Assembly (NCBI GenBank): GCA_002748735.1
Contig: PDTC01000013.1
Span: forward strand, 44,405-108,404
Source of the DNA: Desulfobulbus propionicus
GTDB lineage: Bacteria; Desulfobacterota; Desulfobulbia; Desulfobulbales; Desulfobulbaceae
Direction of reading: 5' to 3'
DNA: 64,000 nucleotides
A program made the position numbers and the translations under genes. The number at the start of each line of letters is the position of its first letter. The first letter of the stretch is position 1. Of the stretch, positions 7,475-16,078 are shown piece by piece. Below the pieces are notes generated by a model. That model was not told the DNA's origin. It saw nothing but the letters and a program-made list of their open reading frames with translations, and did not search any database.

Positions 7475-8896
7475 TCAAAGCTCAATCACCTTATCCTTGG
7501 ACAGCCCTTTTCCCTGAGCCTGGACACTCTCAACAAAACACCCCCGAATATGCTTTCCGGGTTGGCCATGAAAGACCTGATACGGCAGACTGAAATGTAC
7601 AGTCCTGCCGCTATAGCCTACTCGCCCTTTGCCAAGCGTTTCAAGAAAGTGAAAAGCTCCGCCATCATAGGTAAACAGTACCGCACGAATGCTGCCGTTT
7701 CCTTTCTCCACCTCGTCGGGGTCGACATGCAGCACTACAGCAAAATCATACCCGACCCGTTCGCTATCAGCTGTAGCCGCACCACCTGTAGAGCGATCCA
7801 TATCAACGTCAAGAAGAAATTTCACCAACTCGTCATGTCCTTCTTCGCCACCCTCCTGGGCGGCAACAAAATACTTGTTCAATGGCTCGGCCAGATGGAC
7901 ACTCACCTCCAGGTCTTCGTCAATGTGCAGCAGGGTCACCCCCTGAATATCAAGCAACCTGCGGGCACCATTGTCGACACTGTCACCCACTGGATCACGC
8001 CAGACCACACCGGTGCTTACCTCCAGCGCTTTCGACTTTATGGGCTTGAGCTGGGTGGCTGCACCTTTAGACAGGGAAGTGATCTCCGTATTGTTAAAGA
8101 GAATTTCAGGAAGCTGTGGCCCCACAGTAACAACGGCGCCGACCATGCCCAGAAATACCACCACCACGCCCACAGCCGACAGAACTCCCCAGGCCATGGA
8201 CCCGGACCGGGTGGGCAGCGGTGAAGTTTCCTTGAGATCTCTGTACAGTCCGACCAAAAAAAACAGGAAAAATGGGGCAGCAAGGATTGCCAGCGGTTTC
8301 CCGACCCAGGGAATGGAGAAGAGCAACACCTTGATAAGCCAGAGCAGGAACAACTTAAATAAGACATTCCAGAAGCGGCCGCGAAGAGCCATGCGGCTGG
8401 CCTGCAGGGCCTGGATACCTCGGCAATTGTTATCGAGCAGAAAGAAAAACGCAAAAAAGAACCAGCAGGCAAAAAGAATACCTGGCAACACGGCAAGGAC
8501 AATGCCTGTCATGACAATTCCGGTATATATCAGGCATACAAAACCAAAAGGCAGCAGGTTCTGCCAGCCGGCGATCAGGGCCTGGTTAAAAGTACAGTCG
8601 TCGTCAAGTGCGGCAATCAGCTGGGTGCAGACCATCCATATACCGAACAGTGTGCCGATGCTTCCCAGGATTACCATGCCAATGATAACCTCTCTGTCCA
8701 GCTGGTGTCCGACAAAATCACCCATAAAGGCGTTCACTCCACCAGACAGGGTAACGACCAGGCCGCCGATTGCCAACAGCACTATGGAAAAAAACAGTGA
8801 AGGAAGGAACAGCAGCCCGAGGAGCACCCAGACGCGGCGCCGGTATACCTGCCAGGCTTCTCGGCACAGCCCCTGAAAGCTTTTCAGCTTCACCAT
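7475..8896 (-). CDS. Multi-pass membrane protein with C-terminal extracytoplasmic-type domain, unknown function
   Basis: A 473-residue protein. The first roughly 265 residues hold about six to seven hydrophobic segments in a pattern like YciC/glycerophosphodiester-phosphodiesterase-type membrane domains (long loops, GILFACWFFFAFFFLLDN). After a last hydrophobic segment a roughly 200-residue soluble domain follows, with a FLLDVDMDRSTGG...GYDFAVVLHVD stretch that looks like a beta-sandwich with acidic, possibly calcium-binding loops. No family could be named with confidence. ATG at 8896 follows GGGAGGGACGTGATC; a GTG two codons upstream is possible. It lies between yggU (42 bp) and the isomerase-like gene (14 bp), so probably one operon. 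Confidence 0.75.
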   Translation of the reverse strand: MVKLKSFQGLCREAWQVYRRRVWVLLGLLFLPSLFFSIVLLAIGGLVVTLSGGVNAFMGDFVGHQLDREVIIGMVILGSIGTLFGIWMVCTQLIAALDDDCTFNQALIAGWQNLLPFGFVCLIYTGIVMTGIVLAVLPGILFACWFFFAFFFLLDNNCRGIQALQASRMALRGRFWNVLFKLFLLWLIKVLLFSIPWVGKPLAILAAPFFLFFLVGLYRDLKETSPLPTRSGSMAWGVLSAVGVVVVFLGMVGAVVTVGPQLPEILFNNTEITSLSKGAATQLKPIKSKALEVSTGVVWRDPVGDSVDNGARRLLDIQGVTLLHIDEDLEVSVHLAEPLNKYFVAAQEGGEEGHDELVKFLLDVDMDRSTGGAATADSERVGYDFAVVLHVDPDEVEKGNGSIRAVLFTYDGGAFHFLETLGKGRVGYSGRTVHFSLPYQVFHGQPGKHIRGCFVESVQAQGKGLSKDKVIEL

Positions 8897-8938
8897 GATC
8901 ACGTCCCTCCCCGAACGAGCACGTCGGGTTTATCTGAA

Positions 8939-9244
8939 CTATGTTTCGGCAAGCAGTACCATGAGCCGATCACGGATCACCTGCTCATTGACGCCGCGCA
9001 GAACAACCAGTTTTTGCCGGCTTTGCTTCCCACTCTTGAGTGCCACAGCACCACGCTTCAACCCAAGCTGCCCGGCAAGGAAGCTGACAACCTCCTTGTT
9101 GGCCCGGCCTTCAACTGGTGGCGCCGTCAATCTGAGTTTAAGGCGATCACCATGGACGCCAACGACCTCATTTTTTCCAGCTCGAGGCTGCACGTAGAGG
9201 CGTAACTGCAGAGAGCCGTCACCACTGGTGTGTAAAAACGGCAC
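8939..9244 (-). CDS. yggU: YggU/DUF167 family protein
   Basis: A 101-residue protein of the DUF167 (YggU) family, which has a small alpha/beta fold and no settled biochemical role. Diagnostic segments are LRLYVQPRAGKNEVVGVHGD, LKLRLTAPPVEGRANKEV and GLKRGAVALKSGKQSRQKLV. The start is GTG at 9244, only 2 bp after the yggT stop. The yggT-yggU pair is a common bacterial gene order, often near cell-division or proC/yggS genes; here it follows metG. Confidence 0.92.
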   Translation of the reverse strand: MPFLHTSGDGSLQLRLYVQPRAGKNEVVGVHGDRLKLRLTAPPVEGRANKEVVSFLAGQLGLKRGAVALKSGKQSRQKLVVLRGVNEQVIRDRLMVLLAET

Positions 9245-9246
9245 CG

Positions 9247-9543
9247 CTACTGCAGACTACTGCCGATTTGCTGCAGGGTGGGAACCAGAAAACTCTGCAG
9301 GAAGATAACTCCTAAAATTAACACCATAGGGCTAAGATCCATGCCGCCCATAACAGGCACCACTCTGCGAATACGCGACAACGCCGGTTCAGTGGCCTGC
9401 ACCAGAAAGCGGACAATAGGGTTGTAAGGGTCTGCATTAACCCAGGAGATCACGGCTCGACCGATCACAATCCAGATATATAGTGTGAAGATGATATCGG
9501 CCAGTCGGGCAATGGCGAGAAAAAAATTACCCAAAATAGACAT
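9247..9543 (-). CDS. yggT: YggT family integral membrane protein
   Basis: A 98-residue inner-membrane protein with two hydrophobic halves around a soluble loop. The WVNADPYNPIVRFLVQATEP segment followed by RRVVPVMGGMDLSPMVLIL is the family signature. YggT proteins are linked to osmotic tolerance and cell-envelope organisation in other bacteria, but the mechanism is unknown. AGGTAAGAAAC precedes the ATG. It is translationally adjacent to yggU. Confidence 0.93.
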   Translation of the reverse strand: MSILGNFFLAIARLADIIFTLYIWIVIGRAVISWVNADPYNPIVRFLVQATEPALSRIRRVVPVMGGMDLSPMVLILGVIFLQSFLVPTLQQIGSSLQ

Positions 9544-9596
9544 GTTTCTTACCTGCTAATTTCACCTGTTTGTCTTTAGTAAACTCTCTGTGAGGA

Positions 9597-11537
9597 TTAG
9601 GCCACCCTGCTTCCCACAGCGATATCTCCGGCAACAGTGGCCAACACTAATCGCTGGCTGCCGTCTTCCTGTTGCTCCTTGGCGGCAAGCACCATGCCCT
9701 CGGAGACAACTCCCATGAGTTTTGCCGGTTTGAGATTGGCAACGATGATCACCCGCCGCCCCACCATCTCTTCTGGGGTGTAATGTTCGGCAAGGCCTGC
9801 AACCACGGTGCGGGGCTCGGGATCGAGGAGGCTGAGCTTGAGCAGCCGGTCAGACTTGTTAATTTTTTCGGCGGCTACTACCTCTGCCACCCGCAACTCC
9901 ATTTTAGCGAACTGATCAAAGGTGATAAGACCAGCTCCTGCAGGACGGTCTTTTTTCACCTGTTTGCGGGGTGTTGCCTGCACTTTTTTCGTGGCATCCT
10001 TCTGCGTTTGCTCTACTTCCAGCCGGGGAAAAAGTTGTGTGCGAGCCTCCACCGCAGTGCCTGGCTGCAAGCCTCCCCACTTGGCGTTTGCCAGAGTGAA
10101 CCCGGCAAACGCTTTTCCCTGCCCCAAGGCCGTAGCCATTCGTTGACTTGCTCCTGGCATGATCGGCCGCAACACCAAAGCAATAATCCGCAGCGCCTCA
10201 GTCAAACAGTATAACACCGTATGCAACCGACCAGACTGGGCCGCATCCCTGGCCAGTTCCCACGGTGCATGAGTGACGATGTAGCGATTGAGTAACCCGA
10301 TCACCTCCCAGACTGCCTGCAGGGCCCGGTGAAAGCCAAAATCATTCATGGCTTGCTTGTAGTCGGCCAGCATGGTCTGTATCGCTGCCTGAAGTTCTTC
10401 TTCCGCCGTACTCAGCGTCGTTGCCGCCGGCACCTTGCCGTTCGCGTACTTTGCCACCATGGACAGCGATCGCGAAAAAAGATTCCCCAGGTCATTGGCG
10501 AGGTCTGCATTGCGCCGAGCAATGATGGCCTCAGTGGAAAAGGAGGAGTCCAGCCCGAAACTCATCTCCCGGAGAACAAAGTACCTGACCGTATCGACAC
10601 CATAGGTATCGACGAGCTCCCGGGGCCGCACCACATTACCGATGGACTTGGACATCTTGGTCTCATCCACATTCCAGTATCCATGCACATGCAGCCGCTG
10701 ATAGGGTTGCAGTCCCATGGCCTGGATAATGGTGGGCCAATAAATAGCGTGAGGCTTGAGAATATCCTTGGCAATCACATGTTCAGCAACAGCCCAGTTT
10801 CGTTCAAAATTTTTTCCATTGGGATAACCGATGCCGGTAAGGTAGTTGATCAGCGCGTCAAACCAGACGTAGGTGACAAACTCCTTGTCGAACGGCAAGG
10901 GAATACCCCAGGTCAACCGGCTCACTGGACGGGAGATGCATAGATCCTCGAGTGGCTCACGTAAAAAACTGAGAACCTCGTTTCGGTATCGCTCCGGCGT
11001 GATAAATTCTGGGTTGGCCTTGATATGGGCAATGAGCCACTCCTGGTAGGCTGACATCCGGAAAAAATAATTTTTTTCAGCAATCTCCTGAGGTGCAGCC
11101 TGGTGATCGGGACAAAGCCCGTCTACCAGTTCTTTCTCGGTGAGAAACCGTTCACACCCTCTACAGTAATGGCCAGAGTACTCACTGAAATAGATATCTC
11201 CCTGATCATAAACCAGCTGGAGAATATCCTGTACCACCTTGACATGGTCAGGGTCTGTGGTACGGATAAAACGATCAGGTTCAATAGCAAGAATCGGCCA
11301 GGTTTCACGAAACGTCGAAGAGATTGCATCGGCATACTCCCGTGGGGACACGCCCTTGGCTTCAGCTGCCTGAACAATTTTTTCTCCATGCTCGTCCGTG
11401 CCTGTCTGAAATCTGACGGTATCCCCGCAAAGCCTGCGAAAACGGCTGTATGTGTCAGTGACAATCGTCGTATACGCATGCCCAAGATGGGGCACAGCGT
11501 TGACATAATAGATCGGTGTCGTTACGTAGGTATTCAT
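9597..11537 (-). CDS. metG: Methionine-tRNA ligase
   Basis: Class I aminoacyl-tRNA synthetase (646 aa) that charges tRNA-Met with methionine. The HIGH-type motif is HLGH at residues 17-20 and the KMSKS motif lies in ETKMSKSIGNVV. The zinc-binding knuckle insert reads CRGC...CPDH (about residues 124-145), one of the CxxC pairs being replaced by CxxH. A C-terminal EMAP/Trbp111-like OB-fold domain (about 540-646, ITFDQFAKMELRVAEVVAAE ... VVSEGMVLAA) mediates dimerisation and tRNA binding in homologs. The ATG overlaps the stop of ricT (ATGA), so ricT-metG are coupled. Confidence 0.97.
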   Translation of the reverse strand: MNTYVTTPIYYVNAVPHLGHAYTTIVTDTYSRFRRLCGDTVRFQTGTDEHGEKIVQAAEAKGVSPREYADAISSTFRETWPILAIEPDRFIRTTDPDHVKVVQDILQLVYDQGDIYFSEYSGHYCRGCERFLTEKELVDGLCPDHQAAPQEIAEKNYFFRMSAYQEWLIAHIKANPEFITPERYRNEVLSFLREPLEDLCISRPVSRLTWGIPLPFDKEFVTYVWFDALINYLTGIGYPNGKNFERNWAVAEHVIAKDILKPHAIYWPTIIQAMGLQPYQRLHVHGYWNVDETKMSKSIGNVVRPRELVDTYGVDTVRYFVLREMSFGLDSSFSTEAIIARRNADLANDLGNLFSRSLSMVAKYANGKVPAATTLSTAEEELQAAIQTMLADYKQAMNDFGFHRALQAVWEVIGLLNRYIVTHAPWELARDAAQSGRLHTVLYCLTEALRIIALVLRPIMPGASQRMATALGQGKAFAGFTLANAKWGGLQPGTAVEARTQLFPRLEVEQTQKDATKKVQATPRKQVKKDRPAGAGLITFDQFAKMELRVAEVVAAEKINKSDRLLKLSLLDPEPRTVVAGLAEHYTPEEMVGRRVIIVANLKPAKLMGVVSEGMVLAAKEQQEDGSQRLVLATVAGDIAVGSRVA

Positions 11538-12475
11538 GATTTTTTCGTTTTCTTCTTTCTCTGCCCCTTACCTCTCCCGCCCTGCTTTTTCGGAGCGTTT
11601 TTGACAATCGCTTCGGCAATCTGCCACTCCTGCTCGTTCAGTACTTGCTCTTCGCCACCTTCACTGATGACGATAACGCTTCTTTTCAGGGGAAGCTGCC
11701 GTATCACCTTGTACTGTCGTCCTTCTAGGCTGACATAGCGACCCGGCTTCGGCATCCCTTTTTTCATGGTGCGATAGTTGTCATACTCGTAGGTAAGGCA
11801 GCAGAGCAGACGATTGCAAACGCCCGAAATCTTTGCCGGATTTAGAGGTAGATCTTGAGCCTTGGCCATCTTTATGGAAACCGAGTCAAACGACTTGAGA
11901 TGCGAAGAGCAACACAGCTCCCGGCCACAGGAGCCAACCCCCCCAAGCATCTGGGTCTCATGGCGGACGCCGATCTGCCGCATTTCCACCCTGGTTCTGA
12001 ACTCCTGCACCAGACGCTTGACCAGCTCTCGAAAATCAACCCGGCTTTCAGCAGTAAAATAAAAAATAATTTTTGAGCCGTTAAAAAAACGCTCCACCCG
12101 CACGAGAGACATGGGCAGGTGCAGGTCGTTGACAAACTGCTGACAGATGGCCTGGGCTTCCATCTCCGATCCGGAGAGACGTTCATACTTTTCTTTCTCA
12201 TCCCGGGAAGCGCGACGCAACAGGGAATACGAGCCCTGCCGAGCCATCACCGAAGGGGTAGCGCCAGCCGCCCGACAGACAATAAAGGCCGGCTCCGGGC
12301 CATGGTCAGTTCCAGCCATCACCAGCTCGTGCCTGCGGAGATCACAGAGGGAAGAGGTTGCGGTAAATTCCCGCCCCCTTTCACGAAACCGGATACGGTA
12401 AAAAAAACTGCCACGCTTCTCCGATGGCACCGATAGCGGTACATTCTCAGTCGGCAGCAGTTGATCTTTTGTCAT
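11534..12475 (-). CDS. ricT: PSP1-domain protein of the RicT/YaaT family
   Basis: A 313-residue PSP1-domain protein. In Bacillus the homologue (RicT, formerly YaaT) is part of an Fe-S-containing complex that influences RNA processing and phosphorelay signalling; its role in proteobacteria is not established. Diagnostic stretches are KIIFYFTAESRVDFRELVKRL, RHETQMLGGVGSCGRELCCS and PAKISGVCNRLLCCLTYEY with conserved cysteines. The C-terminal 20 residues are lysine-rich. ATG at 12475 is used; a GTG two codons earlier (12481) is also possible. The order holB-ricT-metG is widespread and supports the call. Confidence 0.92.
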   Translation of the reverse strand: MTKDQLLPTENVPLSVPSEKRGSFFYRIRFRERGREFTATSSLCDLRRHELVMAGTDHGPEPAFIVCRAAGATPSVMARQGSYSLLRRASRDEKEKYERLSGSEMEAQAICQQFVNDLHLPMSLVRVERFFNGSKIIFYFTAESRVDFRELVKRLVQEFRTRVEMRQIGVRHETQMLGGVGSCGRELCCSSHLKSFDSVSIKMAKAQDLPLNPAKISGVCNRLLCCLTYEYDNYRTMKKGMPKPGRYVSLEGRQYKVIRQLPLKRSVIVISEGGEEQVLNEQEWQIAEAIVKNAPKKQGGRGKGQRKKKTKKS

Positions 12476-12488
12476 TGTCACTCGTTGT

Positions 12489-13469
12489 TCAGGGGATACA
12501 GCCGAGGAGATCCAACATCAACACCTCGCAGACTAAGGCCCTGTTACAGTTGCGCGACAGGGCCTGTTCAGCAAAATCAACAGCTTGCAGCATAGCAGAA
12601 AGCCGAGATAAATTCCACAGTTCTCTGCCCCGTTGCACATCTTCGGCAAATGGTCCTGCAGGGGGAACCCCGCAGCTGGCCGCCATGGTCTTCCTGATAA
12701 AGACCTGCAACAGGCCAAGCATTGCCTCCAGCTCCTCTTTTAAGGCAGCCAGCTCAGCCGCCAGCTGCAGGGCTGTCTCCACCTTTTCTGGGGCTCGATG
12801 CTGAAAGCCTGTCAGCGCCTGCAGCAGTTCCGGAAAGAGTTTGGTAATTCCACTGACCTCCATGGCAACGGCTCGACCAGGACAACCTTCAGTGAGCATG
12901 GCAAGGGCGTGAGCCTCCATGGCCTCCAGCTCGGGACGTTGCTCCTGAATAATCGCAGCAGCAATCGATGTTGACAGAGGAAAAAAAGGAATGACCTGAC
13001 AACGGGAAACAATGGTATCCAGCAAGGGTTCGCTCTCCGAGGCGAGCAGTACGAGCAGATTATCCGGCGGCGGCTCCTCCAGTATTTTGAGCAGGCTATT
13101 AGCCGCCTCCCGGCGCATGGTCTGCGCCTCCTCCAGCAAAATTACCCGATATCCTCCCTCGAAGGGCGCAAAGCCAAGCTGTTTTTTCAGTTCGCGGATC
13201 TGGCTGATTTTAATGGCTGTGCCGTCGGGCCGAATATATTGCAGATCCGGATGGTTATCTGAAAGATATTTGCGGCAGCCCGGGCAGGAGCCACAGGGTC
13301 GATCTGTATGGGCTGTGCATAAAAGGATATGGGCAAATGCCCGGGCTATAGAGGTCTTGCCCACCCCGTCAGGACCGATAAAGAGGTACGCATGGGCAAG
13401 CCGTTTTCCGGCAAGGGCACGGAGAAGCAAGGTCTTGGCCCGCTCTTGACCTCGTATCTCTGTAAACAT
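12489..13469 (-). CDS. holB: DNA polymerase III delta-prime subunit
   Basis: Clamp-loader subunit (326 aa) of the replicative polymerase. The AAA+ domain shows Walker A GPDGVGKTS (residues about 33-41), the four-cysteine zinc module around CTAHTDRPCGSCPGC, and the sensor region SLLKILEEPPPDNLLVLLAS with the SRC motif (IVSRCQVIPF). Unusually for delta-prime the P-loop looks intact. The ATG directly follows the stop of the YhaM-like gene (TAAATG). The remaining 120 residues are helical and less conserved, as in the family. Confidence 0.93.
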   Translation of the reverse strand: MFTEIRGQERAKTLLLRALAGKRLAHAYLFIGPDGVGKTSIARAFAHILLCTAHTDRPCGSCPGCRKYLSDNHPDLQYIRPDGTAIKISQIRELKKQLGFAPFEGGYRVILLEEAQTMRREAANSLLKILEEPPPDNLLVLLASESEPLLDTIVSRCQVIPFFPLSTSIAAAIIQEQRPELEAMEAHALAMLTEGCPGRAVAMEVSGITKLFPELLQALTGFQHRAPEKVETALQLAAELAALKEELEAMLGLLQVFIRKTMAASCGVPPAGPFAEDVQRGRELWNLSRLSAMLQAVDFAEQALSRNCNRALVCEVLMLDLLGCIP

Positions 13470-14513
13470 TTAGAAAAGTGACTGTTGTCGGCGAAGCTGT
13501 TTATCCTGTCCTGATGAAGGACGAGGAGCACTCTCTGCCGGTTCAGTGTTAGGACTTTCCTCGGATGCTCTTCGCAGATAGAGAAAACGCTCGAGAGGGC
13601 GCTGATACTCCGTCCAGCCAGGGCCGGGGCTGGGAAGCTCGGCGGCAAGCCGTTCCAGGTAGTTCATCTTCGCGTCCATGTCGTCGAGATGATGAAAGAT
13701 CATGGCCTCCGGTGTCATCGGCAGTACCGGTGAGCCAAACTCCAGCTTGCCATGGTGACTGAGAATAATATGGCAGAGGGCATCCAAACGCTCCGCAGAG
13801 AGAGCCTTGACCTCGCGGGCGGCTGTCCTCACCATCTCCGTACCCAGGACAATATGGCCGAGTAGTCGTCCCTGATCGGTGTATTCAAAAGGGGGCACAG
13901 CATAATCAAACTCGACTATCTTGGCGAGATCGTGAACCAGACAGGCCGCAAGCAACAGGTCTTGATCAAGGGCTGGGTACTGCTCTGTCACTCGCACTGC
14001 CAGTGAACACAGCGACAAAGAATGCTCGGCAAGCCCCCCGATATAGGCATGATGCATTCTTTTTGCGGCCGGTGCCCGTAAAAACGCCTGCAAAACTTTT
14101 CCCTGAAACAGGGTCTGTAACAACTGTTTCAGAGAAGCATCTGTTAACCGGGCGATGTGCTCGGTCAACTCTTGTTCCATTTCGTCGACAGGACGGGCAC
14201 TGGCCGGCATAAACTGTTCCAGCTGTACCGCTTCAGCAGGCACCGGCTCCAAGCCGCTGACACCAAGCTGGAGCTGCTCCCGGTAACATTTCGCCTGTGC
14301 CTGCACCCGTACCACCCTCCCCACCTCTGCCAGAGCTTCGAGAGCGGCAGCATTCTCCCAGACCCTTGCCTCTACTTCACCGGAGGAATCCATCAGGGTC
14401 AGGGCCAGATAGGGTTTGCCGTTTCTGGTCTCCATCAGCCGTTTACGGGAGACCAAAAAAAGATCGTCCACCTGCTGACCTTCGGTGAGCTGGGATATAT
14501 AATATTTTTTCAT
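13470..14513 (-). CDS. HD-domain 3'-5' exoribonuclease of the YhaM type
   Basis: A 347-residue protein with an N-terminal OB-fold (residues about 1-110, LALTLMDSSGEVEARVWENA) and a metal-dependent HD domain (about 160-300). Metal ligands are visible in AEHSLSLC, the central VHDLAKIVEF (HD pair) and ILSHHGKLEFGSP. This arrangement matches YhaM/CBF1-type nucleases, which trim RNA or single-stranded DNA from the 3' end. The C-terminal tail is polar and low in complexity. No clear ribosome-binding site is seen before the ATG, and a hairpin lies just upstream (14526-14551). It heads the holB-ricT-metG cluster. Confidence 0.88.
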   Translation of the reverse strand: MKKYYISQLTEGQQVDDLFLVSRKRLMETRNGKPYLALTLMDSSGEVEARVWENAAALEALAEVGRVVRVQAQAKCYREQLQLGVSGLEPVPAEAVQLEQFMPASARPVDEMEQELTEHIARLTDASLKQLLQTLFQGKVLQAFLRAPAAKRMHHAYIGGLAEHSLSLCSLAVRVTEQYPALDQDLLLAACLVHDLAKIVEFDYAVPPFEYTDQGRLLGHIVLGTEMVRTAAREVKALSAERLDALCHIILSHHGKLEFGSPVLPMTPEAMIFHHLDDMDAKMNYLERLAAELPSPGPGWTEYQRPLERFLYLRRASEESPNTEPAESAPRPSSGQDKQLRRQQSLF

Positions 14514-14525
14514 AAATATTTTTAA

Positions 14526-14551
14526 GGTGTTACTGCATTGTTGCAGACACC
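14526..14551 (-). promoter_or_regulatory. Hairpin immediately upstream of the YhaM-like gene
   Basis: On the minus strand GGTGT-CTGCA-ACAA-TGCAG-TA-ACACC folds into a stem with one small bulge, followed by TTAAAAATATTT and then the ATG. It could be a weak terminator for qmcA or a leader structure controlling the next gene; I cannot separate these. Confidence 0.35.
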
Positions 14552-14617
14552 GTATCCCTTGTAGCGGAGCTGATTGTGGAACGTACGGCTTGTACGCTTA
14601 AAGAACAGGTTGCCTCT

Positions 14618-15565
14618 TTAAATCTCTTCGTGGGATGAAGCGGTTTTCTCCGTTTTTACCTGTTGCAGTGTGGACATGGCTGTGGCCACCATCTTGGAAA
14701 TATCGGTGAGCTCACCAGGCAGGATCATGGTATTGTTCTCTTTGGCCAGCCGGCCAAACTGCTCCACATAGAGTTTGGCAACCTCGAGATTGGCGGCGTC
14801 ATGGCCGCCGGGCATATTCAAGGCCTCGCTCACCTGTCTTAACCCTTCAGCCGTTGCCGAGGCCACCTTGAGAATCTCCTGTGCCCGTCCTTCAGCCTCG
14901 TTGATACGTCGAGCCTTCTCGCCTTCTGAAAGGGCGATGGCCTCGGCTCGATCACCCTCGGCCCGGTTGATGACAGCCTGACGTGCACCTTCTGACCTGG
15001 CGATCTCCGCCCGTTTGTCCCGTTCGGCCTTCATCTGTTTTTCCATGGACTCGAGCACCGACTGCGGCGGCTGTATATCCTTGATCTCATAACGCAGCAC
15101 CTTGATGCCCCAGTTTTGCGCAGCCTCGTCCAAGGCATCCACCACCTGCTGATTCAGGGTTTCACGGGCCTCGAAAGTGGAATCAAGACTGATCTTGCCG
15201 ATTGCCGACCGCAGACTTGTCTGGGCCAACTGCGTAGCAGCGAAATGATAATTTTCAATGCCATAGGCTGATTGTCGGCTATTCATGACCTGCAGGTAGA
15301 GGACGCCGTCCACTTCCATGGAGACGTTATCTGCGGTGATGCAGGTCTGGGCCGGAATATCAATGGGTTCTTCTTTAAGGCTTCGTTTGTAGGCCACCTT
15401 GTCAATGAAGGGGATCAGGATATGCAACCCGGCCTCCAGGGTCGTGCGGTACTTCCCCAGTCGCTCCACGACATACTCGCGGCGCTGTGGTACCACGACG
15501 GCGGTTTTGAACAAAATAAAAGCGACAAGAATGACCAGGGCGATAACACCATAGAGCATTTCCAT
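14618..15565 (-). CDS. qmcA: SPFH/band-7 membrane protein, QmcA/paraslipin type
   Basis: A 315-residue stomatin-like protein. One N-terminal transmembrane segment (residues about 4-24) is followed by the SPFH domain (VVVPQRREYVVERLGKYRTT to about residue 190, with DIPAQTCITADNVSMEVDGV) and a long alanine/glutamate-rich coiled coil (about 180-270). Such proteins build large membrane-associated oligomers. It overlaps nfeD by one base (TAATG) and GGAGGAGAAATA serves as ribosome-binding site. The nfeD-slipin pair is a very common bacterial unit. Confidence 0.95.
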   Translation of the reverse strand: MEMLYGVIALVILVAFILFKTAVVVPQRREYVVERLGKYRTTLEAGLHILIPFIDKVAYKRSLKEEPIDIPAQTCITADNVSMEVDGVLYLQVMNSRQSAYGIENYHFAATQLAQTSLRSAIGKISLDSTFEARETLNQQVVDALDEAAQNWGIKVLRYEIKDIQPPQSVLESMEKQMKAERDKRAEIARSEGARQAVINRAEGDRAEAIALSEGEKARRINEAEGRAQEILKVASATAEGLRQVSEALNMPGGHDAANLEVAKLYVEQFGRLAKENNTMILPGELTDISKMVATAMSTLQQVKTEKTASSHEEI

Positions 15566-16023
15566 TATTTCTCCTCCGTGTCCGTCTGGACAGGACAGAC
15601 CCGAACAACCAGGTCTTTTTTTTCAAGAATACGTACGATTGTGCCTTCAGCGACAGGTTGATCACAGGAAGCTTCCCAAAAGCTTCCCCCGTATTTGATC
15701 TTGCCCAGACCAGGAGGGGTAATAGCCCGGATTACCTCACCTGTGGCGCCTTCGGGTACCATGTTGACAGAATCGGCTTCATCAATCCGGTCACCTTGAA
15801 AGATTCCATAAAGCCATCGCCTGAGTGCCAGCAAACTGACCAGGCTTGCTACCAGGAAGAGCGCGAGCTGGCCAGCCAGGGGTAACTCAACCAGGTAAAC
15901 AGCAAGGGAAACCGTCCAGGCACCGATACCAAAGAAGAAAACGATAAAACCGGGCAGGGCCAGTTCAGTAGCAAAGAAGAGGGTACCGACGAGAAACCAG
16001 ATGAGTACTGGCGAAAACAGCAT
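15565..16023 (-). CDS. nfeD: NfeD family membrane protein (short form)
   Basis: A 152-residue NfeD protein with three to four hydrophobic segments in residues 1-70 and a C-terminal OB-fold domain (about 80-145; GATGEVIRAITPPGLGKIKYGG ... VRILEKKDLVVRV). It is the short type that lacks the N-terminal serine protease part. NfeD proteins act with their partner slipin, here qmcA immediately downstream, in membrane microdomain organisation. AAGGAGGCTTTTCT precedes the ATG. Confidence 0.93.
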   Translation of the reverse strand: MLFSPVLIWFLVGTLFFATELALPGFIVFFFGIGAWTVSLAVYLVELPLAGQLALFLVASLVSLLALRRWLYGIFQGDRIDEADSVNMVPEGATGEVIRAITPPGLGKIKYGGSFWEASCDQPVAEGTIVRILEKKDLVVRVCPVQTDTEEK

Positions 16024-16078
16024 AGAAAAGCCTCCTTGTTAAGGACTCATACGTCTATTTTTACCACGCACGTGCTGA

